From Vesta saturnalis (taxonomy: Eukaryota; Arthropoda; Insecta; Coleoptera; Lampyridae): a stretch of DNA of 64,000 bases. The translations under genes and the position numbers were made by a program. A model generated the notes under the pieces. That model had not been told where the DNA came from, ran no database searches, and was given only the letters and a program-made list of their open reading frames with translations. Below, in pieces: positions 1 through 12,399 of this stretch. Numbering within the stretch: the stretch's first letter is position 1; every line of letters starts with the position of its first letter. The stretch spans positions 2,843,501 through 2,907,500 of the forward strand of contig JARFJB010000408.1 of NCBI GenBank assembly GCA_036346205.1, written 5' to 3'.

Positions 1-2881
1 TTCATCATTGGTTATTGCTGATGGTTCTTCACAATCCATTTTGGGGAGTGTTGATTTATCTTTGACTATTAATGGTATTACTAAAACTATTTCTGTTATT
101 GTTTCTGAATTTATTACTACTGCAATTACTTTGGGGTAGATTTTTGTCGTTTATTTGAAATTAAAGCTGATTTTGGTGAAAATTCTTTTGTTGCAAACTC
201 TGCGGAGACAACTTTTCTATGATTAAGAGTATTGATGATCTTAATAATAATCAAGTTTTTGAATTAAATCAAGTTATTCACCTTTTAAAACCTTATCAAC
301 TTCAAAGTTAGGTAAGACAAATAAAGTTTTCATTCAATTAATACTGGTGATGCAGTACCAATTAAACAACGTTATTTTCCATTATCTCCTGCTATGTTGG
401 AGCATGCGAACAGAGAAATTGATGATATGTTAGAGCAAGGAATTATTAAACCCAGTTCTTCCCTTGGAATTCTCCAATGGTTTTAGTTAAGAAGAAGACA
501 GGTGATTTTAGAGTTTGTTTTGATGCTAAGAAATTAAATTCTGTTACAAAAAAGATGCTTACCCTTACCATTTTTAAACGATATTTTGGATAAATTAAGA
601 GATGCTCGTTATTTAACTTCAATTGATTTAAAGAAAGCTTTTGGCAAATACCTTTAGACGCTGAGAGTTGTGAAAAACTGCTTTTACTGTTCCACGTAGA
701 GGATTATTTGAGTATACTGTTATGCCCATGGGACTTACCAACGCACCCAGTACATTACAACGATTTATGGATTCCATTTTAGGACATGATTTATCTCAAT
801 CAGTTTTGTTTACTTAGACGATATAATTATTTTTTCGAGTACATTCAAGGAACATGTTGCGATTTTAAGAGAAGTTTTTAAAAGGCTTTATGATGCCCAA
901 TTGAATATTAATTTAGATAAATGTGAATTTTGTAAACCTCGATTATCATATTTAGGTTTTGTTATTGATAAGAATGGTCTTCACACCGATCCTTCAAAGG
1001 TGGAAGCTATTACTGAATTTCCTCAACCACATACTTTTACAGAAGTTAAACGTTTTATTGGAATGTGTTCTTGGTATAGACGTTTTATTCATGATTTTTC
1101 CACTATTTTATCTCCGATTAATAATTTATTGAAAGGTAAGAAGAAATCTCAGAAAGTTTTATGGAATGACGAAGCGAATGATTCATATTTGAAAATTAAA
1201 TCTTTATTAGTTAATGCTCCTATTTTAGCGAGCCCTGATTTTTCTAAAACATTTTATTTACAATGTGATGCATCTAATTGTGGAGTTGGATGTGTATTAA
1301 CACAAGGTGTCGGAGAGGAGGAAGTTGTTATCGCTTATGGTTCTCGTACTTTGAACAAAGCCGAGCAAAATTATTCTATTACAGAACGTGAGTTACTTGC
1401 AGTTATTTTTGGTATTCAAAAGTTTAGACCTTATATTGAAGGTACCCATTTTAAAGTTATTACAGATCATCATTCATTGATTTGGCTCAATAATTTAAAA
1501 GATCCTTCTGGTAGATTAGCCAGATGGAGTGTTAAACTTCAACAATTTGATTTTGAAGTCATTCATCGTAAAGGTAAATTAAATGTAGTTCCTGATGCAC
1601 TTTCTAGAGCACCTTTGGAAGTTAGTTCTTTAGAATTTTCTGTTGTCGATTTAGACGATTGGTATAAGAAAATGATAGCCAACGTTTCTAATAATCCTGA
1701 ATTATTTCCTGCTTGGAGAGTTGAAGATGATAAACTCTACAAATTTATTTTTAATGATTTAAACATTGAATCGAATTTAGTGGAATGGAAATTAGTTGTT
1801 CCTAAATCTTTAAGGAAAGATATTTTACGAAAATTTCATGATGATCCTACATCATCACATTTTGGTGTTTTTAAAACTTTTTCAAAAATTAAAGAATTTT
1901 ATTACTGGCCAAAAATGAAGTCAGATATTTCGAAATATATTAGGAATTGCAATGTTTGTAATCGAAGCAAGTCTTCACAATTTAATCATTATGGTTTTAT
2001 GGGGAAAGAGAAAAATGTTTCTTATCCTTTTCAATGTATTTCTATTGATTTAGTGGGTCCTTTTCCTAGATCGAAGAGTGGAAACACAGTTTTATTAGTT
2101 ATTTGTGATTGGTTTACTAAATTTACTTTGATTCACCCTATGCGCAGTGCTACTGCTAAAAGTATTTGTCAATATATTGAGAATTATGTATTTCTAGTTT
2201 ATGGTGTTCCTCAAATTTGTATGGTGGACAATGGTCCTCAATTTAAAAGTTCACAATTTAAAAATTTAATGAGTTCTTACAAAGTTCAATCCGTTTGGTT
2301 TAATGCAAGTTATCACCCTCAAGTAAATTTTGTTGAGAGAGTTAATAAAGTGGTAGGTATTGCGATTAGATCTTATATTCAAGATGATCACAAGGAATGG
2401 GATGTTGAAATTCACAAAATTGCGCATGCTATTCGTAACGCTGTTCATGAGTCTACGAAATTTTCACCTTCCTTTTGGCGTTTGGTCGGACAGTTCCTAT
2501 TTCTGGAGATTTTATGGTCGACTAAAGGATTTCAAAGAGGATGATTTATTTATTACTAACCGTGAACAATTAGTTCAAGATTTAAATGAACTTTCACCTA
2601 TTTTTAAACATGTTAAACAAAATTTACATGCAGCTTACGAAAGAAATTCAAAATCTTACAATTTGCGACGTCGTCCGTTGAAATTAAACGTTGGCGATTT
2701 GGTTTGGAAAAAGAATTTTACTTTATCTGATGCGACTAAAAATTATAGTCAAAAGTTAGCTCCAAAATTTATTGAAGCAAAAGTTATTGAAGTGGTAGGT
2801 CCAACTACGTACCGATTGGCCACCCCTATTGATAATAAACCCTTAGGTGTTTTTCATGTTAAGGATTTAAAACCTCATTAG
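1..2881 (+). pseudogene. pol: Gypsy pol polyprotein (protease-RT-RNase H-integrase), frameshifted
   Basis: Pol copies the element RNA and integrates the cDNA. Bases 1-140 look like the end of a retropepsin (ADGSSQSILGSV). RT follows at about 350-1,000, with FDAKKLNSV, SIDLKKAF and the catalytic YLDD near 808. A 547-codon open stretch (901-2,544) carries the RT end (YLGFVIDKNG), RNase H with D123, E162-164 and D189 (CDAS, TERELL, TDHHSL), an H2C2 zinc finger ending CNVCNRSK, and an integrase core with D381, D443 (MVDNGPQF) and E479, the last two 35 residues apart as in DD35E. After two frameshifts (about 2,470 and 2,520) the C-terminal part continues to 2,878, with a GPY/F-like module (VVGPTTYRLATP) and no chromodomain. 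At least eight frame breaks each look like the loss of one base from a run of identical bases. Confidence 0.93.
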
Positions 2882-4316
2882 TTCCTTATTTTTAGTATTC
2901 TTTTAATTATTTTTCGATTTTAGTATTTTTACATTCTGGTTTTCTTATTTATATTTTTAATTATTTTGATAATTTTTCAAAATAATTTTATTTTGTGCTT
3001 ATTTCGCACATTATTTTATTTTATATTAGTGGCTTTGCAAACCACTTAATTATTTTTTTTACATTTGTTAGCATGATTTTTGCTACATTTGTTTAGCACG
3101 ATGGTTGATATTTAGATCACATCGTGCGTTTATTTTGCCGACTTTGTGGGACATTAGTTCTCAGGCAGATTATCTTTCTTTATTGGATTTTCCATTTGCT
3201 ATTGTTACAATAGTAAAATTGAAGATAACTATTTTGAGTTTACCTCTGATCGTTAATTTGACGTGTAAACTCTAAACCATTGATAAGAAAACTAGTAATG
3301 CTTCTATACATTTTTATTTTTTGATTAATTTAGTTATTTTATTTTTCCTGATTTGTGTAGTGTTACTATTCTTGGACGGTGCTTGAGGACTTCGGTTCGC
3401 CTCGTGTCAACCTCGATTAGTTCACTTCCTGATTATGACGTTTTGGTAGTTTTAGGAGGGGGTTGTTGTGTTCGTAAGAGTGCTTCATCTTTCTCTTGGC
3501 TATCTCACCTAGATTTCGATTTATTTATAAAACGTGCGTGTTAGTTAGGGTATGTTGAGTCTTGGACGATGACTGTGGAACAACATGAAACCTGAATCTC
3601 GTGAAGGGTAGAGTGGCCTCTCTTGTTCTCCACGACGAAGCATCCTGAGCTAATTTGCCATGAAAATAGTCGTATCTTGGTTTACCGATTTTGACTCACT
3701 TATCGAACGTGACAGTGGTAGTTGTGTTATGTACCTAGGAGGCTTGGTTTGAGACCACCGGGGTAGGGTAATTGAACCGCTCTTTCTCGACCTCAAATCT
3801 CGCGATTATTTATTGTTAGTCCGAAAGGATTGTTTTTTTTACTACTTATACTCTCGAGTAGAGTGGCGTTTAGCCTTGATTTTTATGAAGTTGCACGATG
3901 ACCGTTTCCGGGTTCTCTGCCCACTGTCCCTTCAGGTCATGGTAGGTTACGGTTTCCGTTCGTTTTTTACCTTAGAATCAAATTTTTTTACCGGATACTC
4001 ATTTTGCTCTCCTGATGGTGGTTTGCTTCACTAACCCCACCAGTTAAAGTTTTTTGACTTTATTTAAGGTTTCGGGTCCTTGATTCTCGACTAGTGGCGT
4101 GTGCGGGTGGTAGCGCGTCATTAGCTTTTTGGTGTTGCGAGGGTCTTTCCTGACCGACGTCACCACATTTTCCGTACTTCTTCGTACATTTTCTTGTTAT
4201 TTTTAAATATTGCTTATATTTTAATTAGCTTAACATTTTGTATTTTTTAAATTTTAATATTTTTAATTACTTAGTGTTTGGAATCTCCGCTTTGGTGATC
4301 TCCGAGTCCAAATTTT
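2882..4316 (+). other. Gypsy 3' internal region, no recognised gene
   Basis: About 1.4 kb separates pol from the purine tract. Short open frames here (63 and 73 codons) show no envelope features such as a signal peptide, cleavage site or C-terminal membrane anchor. Some blocks are less AT-rich than the LTR. It could be a long 3' untranslated region or a decayed additional gene. Confidence 0.5.
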
Positions 4317-4324
4317 AGGAGGGG
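4317..4324 (+). promoter_or_regulatory. Polypurine tract of the Gypsy element
   Basis: AGGAGGGG lies immediately before the TGTAAC start of the LTR. This is where the plus-strand primer lies in LTR retrotransposons. The position, directly against a TG terminus, makes the assignment reliable. Confidence 0.75.
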
Positions 4325-5146
4325 TGTAACAACCTTTTTGGTGGTTGTATAAAAAGTACATTAATCTAAGATCATTAATTTATTTGGCGTAAAATTAGAG
4401 GAATTTTAATTATTTTCATGTAAACGTGAAAATTGGCAACTTAAATTGCATTTTCAAGAACAAATCTTTTGTGTGTAATATTACGTAAATAGTTTTAATT
4501 CCTCTCTTTAAAAAGTTGGATTATAGTATTGTATTCGCGCAAGCGTGAAGATAAAATACATTTGAGTTATTCTGAAAGCTTTTCTTAATTTAGTTAATGC
4601 TGAATATTAACCGCAATCAGAATGATTTTAATTAATTTTTATATTCGTGCCATCAAGAATTTTGGTGGTAAGTAAATTTTTAATTCAGTATAGTTTAAAC
4701 TAAGCATTTGTTTGATTTTTTAGGCACGTTAGGTGGCACTATTTTTCACCACCTTTTAATTTTTAAACACTTATATTACAAATGGCTATTAAGTAACTTA
4801 ATTACCCAAGTTTCTCTATGGAAAAAAATAATAATATAATATTAAAATGCAAGTTTAATTCAATAAAACATCCAGAATAAGAAAGAGAAGTAAAAATGCT
4901 TTCATCTGTATTGACCGTTCCGCCTCCGTATTTAATCACAGGAAGCTGTCTATAGAAAATACTGCTGAGGAATTTTTTGTGGTAAATTTTATATCTATTA
5001 AGCTTAGCTTTAAAACCTTTAGTACCTCTCCTACTATCCATAATTTTGGTAAATAAATTTTTGCATATTGTTATTATTTGTTATTATTAGAATGCTTTTA
5101 ATGTTCATTAAATAGGTTTTGTTATTTTCCTGATTTAAAGATAACA
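4325..5146 (+). repeat. LTR of the Gypsy element (822 bp)
   Basis: It begins TGTAACAACC directly after the purine tract and ends GATAACA directly before a primer-binding-site-like TGGTGCCCGAG. TG...CA ends are canonical. The left edge is well supported; the right edge rests on the TG...CA rule and the PBS. Because a PBS follows, this LTR also acts structurally as a 5' LTR for the fragment to its right. No second LTR copy lies in the window for comparison. Confidence 0.65.
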
Positions 5147-5157
5147 TGGTGCCCGAG
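5147..5157 (+). promoter_or_regulatory. Putative tRNA primer-binding site
   Basis: TGGTGCCCGAG starts with TGG, complementary to the CCA end of tRNAs, and abuts the CA end of the LTR. The tRNA was not identified. A PBS after a downstream LTR implies that internal sequence resumes here. Confidence 0.5.
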
Positions 5158-5522
5158 ATTTCATTTAATTATATATCTAAATTTTTACATAATTTTTTAT
5201 TAATAGGCATAAGTGAAAATAACTAAGCAGTTGAGTGACAAGCGGCGTTTCAGGTGAGTTACCAATTTAAAATTCAATATAATTGAACCCTCCCTTTTTA
5301 ATCTACCGATTGTGGACGAGACGGCATATTAATTAAATGATAAGCGGCATATAATTAGTGATGAAAGGTTTACCATTTGTTACATAATTGTATCTAGGAA
5401 AGACTTTGCCTAGTATCGTTATTTATTAATTATCTGATTTTATTACATCACTAAGTATATGTGTTTGTTATGTTGATATAATTTTTTTTTGTTTATAATT
5501 GGTTACTAATTCGTCTGAAAGG

Positions 5523-5690
5523 ATGAATTACAGTAATGAAGAATACGTAGATATGATGATGATAAATCAATACCGCAGCAGATAATTTACGTCAACAAGT
5601 TCCACGATCATCAGATAACTGGATTGGTCGTGCGCAAGTGTGTGTTGAAATTCAGGGTCAGCATTTTGAACAGTATTTGTACCTTTTATA
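5523..5690 (+). pseudogene. gag: Gag N-terminal fragment, probable
   Basis: An ATG at 5,523 opens MNYSNEEYVDMMMINQYR. After a one-base frame change it continues as DNLRQQVPRSSDNWIGRAQV, and coding character is lost near 5,690. Its place about 370 bp downstream of the PBS is where Gypsy gag begins. I recognise no zinc knuckle or capsid motif, so the call depends on position. The fragment appears to be a truncated second copy that shares the LTR with the pol copy on the left. Confidence 0.4.
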
Positions 5691-5699
5691 AATTTGGTT

Positions 5700-8600
5700 A
5701 AATAAATATTCGTTCGTTTTTATCTTTTGTTTTGTCTTAATTTTGTTGTGATTGCATGCGTACCTACCGTAAAAATGATACCACTACAAAATTAGTTTAT
5801 CAGAGTGTGTGAGAAGTGTTTATCTTTCTATGTAAACGTGAATTATAAAAATTCAGCGGCACGTAATACGGGGGGTTTATCTTATAAGAACTTTAAACCG
5901 TTGTAACTTTCTTAATATTGCCATTTGATCTCAAGTTTTTAAAAAACAACTTTATTTTAATCCCATGTGCTAGCCTTTTCACTTTCCTACGTAAGTTAGA
6001 AATCATCCTGTATAACTTCGCAACATAGATGACAAAATACTATGAACGAAATTAAAAATACAATGCGAAAGGTAATTTTATTAGTTCAAAGCCATTTCTT
6101 CAAGTCAAACAGAATAAATATCGAAAACTTTACTAAACACTAACATGTTGTCATTGTACCCGCTCATTGATAATGATGAGATACTGAGCATAAGAAATGT
6201 AAAGAGCTTGAAAACATTTACCAACTTTTTTAATTAATTATTCGACAATTAATCAATTTTACGATAATTTCAGAATTTCAAATAATAATACGTTTTATCC
6301 GTCCGACGTTCTTTGGAAAATATTAAGAGTTTTCTACGTCAGAGTCCCCTCCAGTCTCACTACTTATGCAACAGCCATTCTCAAAATTAACGCAACTACA
6401 ACAAGCCGTCCCCGCCTTACGCAGATTTCCATAAAACCGTAAGACGCGCTACCGCGAGCACAATCGCTGTCCGTGTTCTGAACAACAAACATCAAGTTAA
6501 CCGCTTAAAAGTGTAACAAAAAGAACTTTATTGACCTGCCTCTACCAGCAGCGTTGTTACGATGCCAACTAGAAAGCACACCGTACAATTTGTATACTTC
6601 TATAGATAGCAGCAAGGACCAAAATATTACCTGATTCTTCTTTATTTACTTAACGCAATTTGAGTTAGTTTATCCATTATTTTGCCTGTACCGTTAGTAT
6701 TATTTTCTCAGCCACCACAAGGAGAGCAGCACGGGTGCCCGAATGTCTGAAGAGCCGCCCAGAATTCCAACACCAGGGAGCGTCTCTTATTTTATTTTAT
6801 TTCTTTTAAAATAGGGCAAACAGAATTTGTTTTGTTTTGAATACAGTTTTCTGTTGTTTTGTTGTTAATACCGTAGCATAAGTGTATATATTCGGAATTG
6901 TAAAATTAAAAAATTAATAGGTCAATGTATGTATCACACCTTTCTTGTGTATTATAGAGTGAAACACCAGGTAGCAATTAATCAGCCCTGCCTAAAAAAA
7001 CTCACACCCACCCTTCGATTCTGAGCATAGCCACGGGAAACCATAGTAAAAATAATTGTAGTCTAAAAGAAGTTTACAGAAGGTGGTGTAAATCGCTACT
7101 AAATATGGGACACAAACATTCTATTATTTTACCCTCAAAAAGTACTCTTACGAGATTTAGTTATTGACTGGGAGTAAAAAAGAAATTTGCACTGTAAAAC
7201 GGATATCCATAAATGTGTTTTTTGATTAAAGACGGAAAACACGTCGATTTTGAGGTAGCAAGTGGCTTATCCACCTCATCAGTCCACAATTCGTTTGAGG
7301 TACTTAGACAGACCGGGTATTTCCAAGTGGATATATTCTAACAAGAGCGCAAACCTCGTAGAAGCTAACTAAGAATTAAAGGACGTGATCAAATTATGGT
7401 AAAGTCCGATTTTTCCCATAATTTAAAATGGAATTGATTGCCTGCAAGTTTATATCAAGCCGATCGCCTCATTTTGGAGGACTTTACAAAGTCTATTAAA
7501 TTAGGAAAATTTATAATGAATTATATAATATGGGGATGCACATATAACAAATAAAGAAATTAAAAAATATAATTACTTCCTCTCGGAAAGTAACTTAGAC
7601 AAAGAGAAATTGTCGCTTATACAAAAAGATAAGTTTGCACTACGATAGAGCTCAGCAAAGTACGTTACTTACGAAAATGGATAATGAGAGCTCTTTTCTT
7701 TATCAGGTCGAAAGGGAAGCAGAAATCTATCCATAGCTATACTCAGTAAGCATACCGTTCGCCACTGAATTTTGTATGGGTTAAATAATTAAAACACTAC
7801 AAAAATTGAGAAAGTTATATTTTAGTACCACATGTAATCTTAATAAGCAATTAAACAGCTGTATTTGTTTGTGTATTTAATAAAACAAAATAATATCTGC
7901 TGATTACTTTCAGCATAAAAGCAAATAAAGTGGTACCTATCATTAAGTAGAGTTATTTAACAACGAAAGATGATTGAAACTGTATAGCTTCAGTGCAATA
8001 ACCAACTCTAGTCTGACCTAGTCAACAAATATAACTGAAGTAAGGTTATGCACTCAAATTCATTTATCTTAGGAAACATTAACCGAGGTCAGCTATTTTA
8101 TTTTCATTACAACTGTAAAGCTTTCGAAACAATATTAGACTAGGTCTACTTTAATGTTCGTAAATCAGTTCATCTAATTTTTCCGCTTAATAAAACGTAA
8201 TTTGTACTAAAATAATATGTACTTACTTGTTTTATACCCAAAACAAAGTTAATACATTATATTGAAATGAATTGCGGTTGAGACATTCGTTTCATGACAA
8301 TATGATAAACACCAGGTAAGACAAAAGAATCTCAATAAGGTAAAGGTAAACGTAATGTATGTTCGAAGCAGGGCAACCAGTATAGGTGTTGTGGCTACTA
8401 AAGCGGGTTTAACTAACCGCAGGCGTGCGTTTATTGGTACAAAAACAAAAGTTACCACCGATTCAACTTCTTTTCTAGACAAAGTTGCTTCATGCACGCC
8501 ACGTTTTTTGCTTCGTGACGTTATCCATCAAGCCTTCTTCGTATATCATACGAAACGATACGAAATTTTTTAACACAACGGAGAGTTTTCCCTATTAAAC

Positions 8601-9440
8601 ATAATAAATTAATACAAAAATGTAATTAACAGCAATTGAATACCCTATCCAACATACATGAACGCCGCAATATGGAAATGAACTCAGATACGCCTTGAAC
8701 ATAAAACAAAATCCATCTAATTATTGAAGGAAAAAAGATGCCTAAGTATACCCAAGCAGTATAAATATGTTTACAAATAATAACACAAATTAAAAACTTG
8801 CATTAAGGTAACGATGGCCAAAAACTGGCATGTTGTACACACTATACATTTGAACAACTGACGTCAGTATTCATACAAATTAAATCGGTCCTGAATTCCT
8901 GCCCTATAAAGCCCACCTCCAAGAACCTAAGCGACTTTTTGGCGTCGACTCCTGGCTATTGTAAACCGCAGAAAAAAACGAGTTACAGACATCTGAAAAC
9001 TGATTAACTCATTGTTCGAAATTAACTAAGGTGTTGGAAAAGCGAATACGTACATACACTGCAAACCTAGAGGGAAATGGCAGACAAGTCGTACGCAAAT
9101 TAATGACGGTTTTTTGATAGTGAGAACAAGTTGTGGGATTGTTAAAAGAGCCATGCCGGGATTATACTCCCTTTCAATTAACGAATAGTGATAATCTTAA
9201 GTGACAATAAATATATAGAAGTAAAAATTGGTACATTAGACATAAAAAAAACTTGGACATAGTTTTTTCTTCACATTATCCTATATGTATGCATAATTTC
9301 TAGTGCTTAAGTTAAGGTTACTTTAACACACTTGTGTAATAATCGTACAGTTGTATTGCTCTTATATTGGATTCAACAATCCTCTCCATGATATTAGATA
9401 TTAGATAAGAATAATGGACAAATTGTCTCTTCTTCAATCG
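5700..9440. other. AT-rich stretch without a recognised gene
   Basis: I see no long open frame, no transposase or RT motif and no tRNA-like fold. A 72-codon frame at 8,355-8,573 resembles no family I know. Confidence 0.5.
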
Positions 9441-9728
9441 GTCTGGGGGGGAGGAGCCAGGTTTTCTTTTTTATTTATTTTTTTTTGTTAGTATGCTTAA
9501 TTGTTTGTTACTTACTCTCATTATCGCTTATTTTACTTCTTCTATATGCGGACTGTTGAGTCTGATTTCTCTTCAGTCCTCGGTCATGCGTGTGGTAGTG
9601 GGGTTGGATTGTTTTGAGAATCGTATTTAGTGCATTCAATGTAGTGTGTGGTGTTATGTGGTTGCAAAAAAAATATTATTGATTAATATTATATTATATT
9701 ATTTTCTTTGTTTGGGTTTTGTGTATAT

Positions 9729-9840
9729 GTGTGTGCGCGTGTGCGTGTGCGTGTGCGTGTGCGTGTGCGTGTGCGTGTGCGTGTGCGTGTGCGTGTGCGT
9801 GTGCGTGTGCGTGTGTGTGTGGGTGTGTGTATGTGTGTAA

Positions 9841-9888
<48 letters not shown>
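9729..9888. repeat. GT-rich microsatellite with a (GTGTGC)n core
   Basis: A regular hexamer of GTGTGC type covers about 9,735-9,812, followed by variable GT repeats and a pure (GT)n tract at 9,845-9,886. It lies in the 3' region of the LINE. Open frames through it are low-complexity Val/Cys/Arg/Ala artefacts. Confidence 0.95.
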
Positions 9889-9892
<4 letters not shown>

Positions 9893-9919
9893 CTGAGGTG
9901 TATTTAATCGATTTTCCTT

Positions 9920-12390
9920 GGTCGTTAGCGGTGGTCGTGTTCGCTTGTATCTTAGGGCATATGTGGTGTTATCTAGGAGTTTTTAGAATTATTCCGGGAG
10001 GTTTACGAAGTTCTGCGTGAGGATAGTTGGTGGGTGCTTGAATTTGTATTTGGCTTTTTTCCTGTTGGATCTTAGGTATTAGTTCTGTGTAGGAGTATAG
10101 GGAGAGTGGAGGATGTTTCTCCCAATACCCTACAGTGTGTGTCATTCTTTTCGCAGTGTTTTGTGTTGTTTTATGATAGGTGTAACGTTGGCGTGTTGTA
10201 TTGCAGTTCCTTTGGGCGTTTACATGCGGTTATGGATTACAGGTCCTTAGGTTCTAGGTTAGCGTACAATGGAGCACGAACGCCTATAACGGGGCGTACG
10301 AAGGTCTTCTAAGTGTGTTGTAGGTTTTCGATGTGGCAGAACCCTTTGGGGCCCCTAAGGGTGCCTACGAGGTTGTATCGTTTCCGTACTTTGTTCAGTG
10401 TCTTGTTCAGTTTAACGTTCCAGTTAAGGGTTGGTGAATCCAATTCCTAGGTAGATTACGTCGTCTTGAAGAGCTAATATTTCCTCTTGCAGGGAAATAG
10501 TTACGTCATATTTTGAGAGTAGTTCGTGTTGGGTATAAACGGAGTATCGGAATAGGATGGCATGTGCTTTGATCGGGTTTACGGAGACTCCCATTGGTTG
10601 GCTCAATTGGAGAAGTTTCGCAATGTGGTGTAAATCTTATTGGATGCATTTTTAGTAGACCTGCTGTTTGCCCAGAAGGCAGTATCGTGAGAAAACTGTG
10701 GCAGTGCTATTCCGGGAGTTGCCATGTTAATAATGTCGTGTGCAAAGATAGGGTACAGCACTGGGGCCAAGACAAAACCCTGGGTACGCCTGCTTGTGGG
10801 GCAAAAATTTGGAGTGAACTGAGTCTGCTCGGATTGCTACCGTCCTATGTGTTAGATACATCAGTAGGGGTTTCGTAAGCGCGGGGAGAACATCTGAGGC
10901 TTGTTTTATGTCTAAGAACGCAGCGAGGTTACAATAGCGGTGATTAAAGACTTGTTTTGTTTCGGTAAAGTGTTTTAGTAGTGAGTCTTGGCATGTTCTG
11001 TTGGGTCGAAAGCGAACTGGCTGTCGGGTAGTACATTATTGGATTATAGGTAATCTCGCATCTTTCCAGCTAGGACCTACTCAAATAATTTCCCTAAGCA
11101 GCTGAGGATAGAAATGGGTCCGTAGGATGAGGGTTTTTTTGTCAGGTCGGAGAAGTTTTTAGGGATAACGATGGTCCAGGAAGATTTCCACGCCGTCGGG
11201 AAATACTAAATGGTGAGGCACTTATTGTATATAGACGTTAACCGTCGGATGGCTCAGCGTGCCTTTTTTGAAGTAGTTGAGGGTTTGGATAGGAGTAATT
11301 CGGTAGTAAAACTGGTCATTTTCATCTAGGATTTTCTCGGGTAATTCGGAATTTCTGAAATCCTAGTCTTGCTCAAGGCGATTTTTAAAATCGTTATCGA
11401 ACGAGCGATTATTTGGTGAAGTGAAAACGGATTGCAGGTGATGGCAGAAAAGGTCGGCTTTGTATTGTTCGCTAGAAATTAAGTTACCCTTAGGATGGGT
11501 TACGTGGTTTTGCGTGAGTATATTGATGGAGTACCAGAACTTCTTCGCGTCTCTATAATTGAGTTTGTAGGTAGCCGGGATACATTTTACTTCCGTATAT
11601 TAGTTGGTCTCACCGGATTAGGGCGTTTAGTCAGTTACCCTCTCGACATCGCTGGCAGTGTGGATATCGTACTCCTGAAGATTATTGGAGACGTAATCGC
11701 TTAATACATTACAATCGGCGTTTTGAAAATCTTTTCGGATGATGTGTGTTGGACGAGGAGAAACGGGACCAAAGGAAGTATTAACGAGAAGATGAAGGTG
11801 GTCTGAGGTGACGGTTTCGCATAAATGACAATCAGTGGCTATGGGTTGTATTAGTGTCTCGGTGGATATAATGTGATCAATTAAAGAGACACCTTGACAC
11901 ATTGACTAAATAGGGTAAGAATATTGTGGGAGAGGCGGATACCATTTCTATTGGTCAAATCTCCAAATTGGGTATGTCGGACATAAAGATCTCCTAGGAG
12001 AATCGCATTGGGTCGGCCGGAGATGTGATTCAGCAGGTCGTAAATACCTTCCTTGGGGGACTGTAGTAACTAAAGGTGGTGACGGGAAGGGGAAGTGCAC
12101 CGTTGTAGCAACACATTCGAGATGTTGCACATTCGACGGACGAGGATAAAGGGTGGCAGGAAAGCAATGTTTGATTACGAGGGCTGTGCCCCGCGAACTA
12201 GTACGGGTGCTAAATTGGAGGAACGATTTGCAAGAGTCAAGAATTCATCGGTTTTTTGGTTTCGGTGATGGCGAGAACTGGTATTTTGTTGGTGGCCAAT
12301 AGATTTTTAATGAGGCGGCAATTCCCACGGACACCCGCGTATTAATTATTCCCACTTTAGATCCATTGTACTCAGGGTGAGGGATTAGGG
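9920..12390 (-). pseudogene. LINE ORF2 (AP endonuclease-reverse transcriptase)
   Basis: ORF2 nicks the target and copies element RNA onto it. The endonuclease starts near 12,350 with GVRGNCRLIKNLLATNKIPV and ITETKKP, and ends near 11,800 with SDHLHLLV, the SDH catalytic block. The RT is seen at 10,810-10,640: GVPQGFVLAPVLYPIF, then FSHD where Jockey-type enzymes have F/Y-ADD. VNPIKAHAILF and VIYLGIGF follow at 10,600-10,430 and YKTFVRPVI near 10,300. The first catalytic Asp of the FADD box is therefore His, so this copy would be inactive even without its frameshifts. One frameshift lies in the C run of the VPQG codons. Confidence 0.78.
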
Positions 12391-12399
12391 TGAGGATTT

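Larger units (their letters stand above)
1..5146 (+). mobile_element. Ty3/Gypsy LTR retrotransposon, 5' part cut off by the window edge
   Basis: Pol (protease end, reverse transcriptase, RNase H, integrase) is followed by about 1.4 kb of non-coding internal DNA, a purine tract and an LTR that starts TGTAAC and ends AACA. This order is that of Ty3/Gypsy elements, because integrase lies downstream of RNase H. The 5' LTR and most of gag would lie left of the window, although a gag-like start reappears to the right of the LTR (5,523). No envelope gene was recognised between pol and the LTR. The long intact stretch of pol suggests a fairly young copy. Confidence 0.9.

Noticed and set aside
2882..4316. 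Possible envelope gene downstream of Gypsy pol
   Set aside because: No open frame longer than about 75 codons and no signal peptide, cleavage site or membrane anchor.
4802..5041. 79-codon minus-strand frame inside the LTR
   Set aside because: It is antisense within an LTR, with no recognisable domain.
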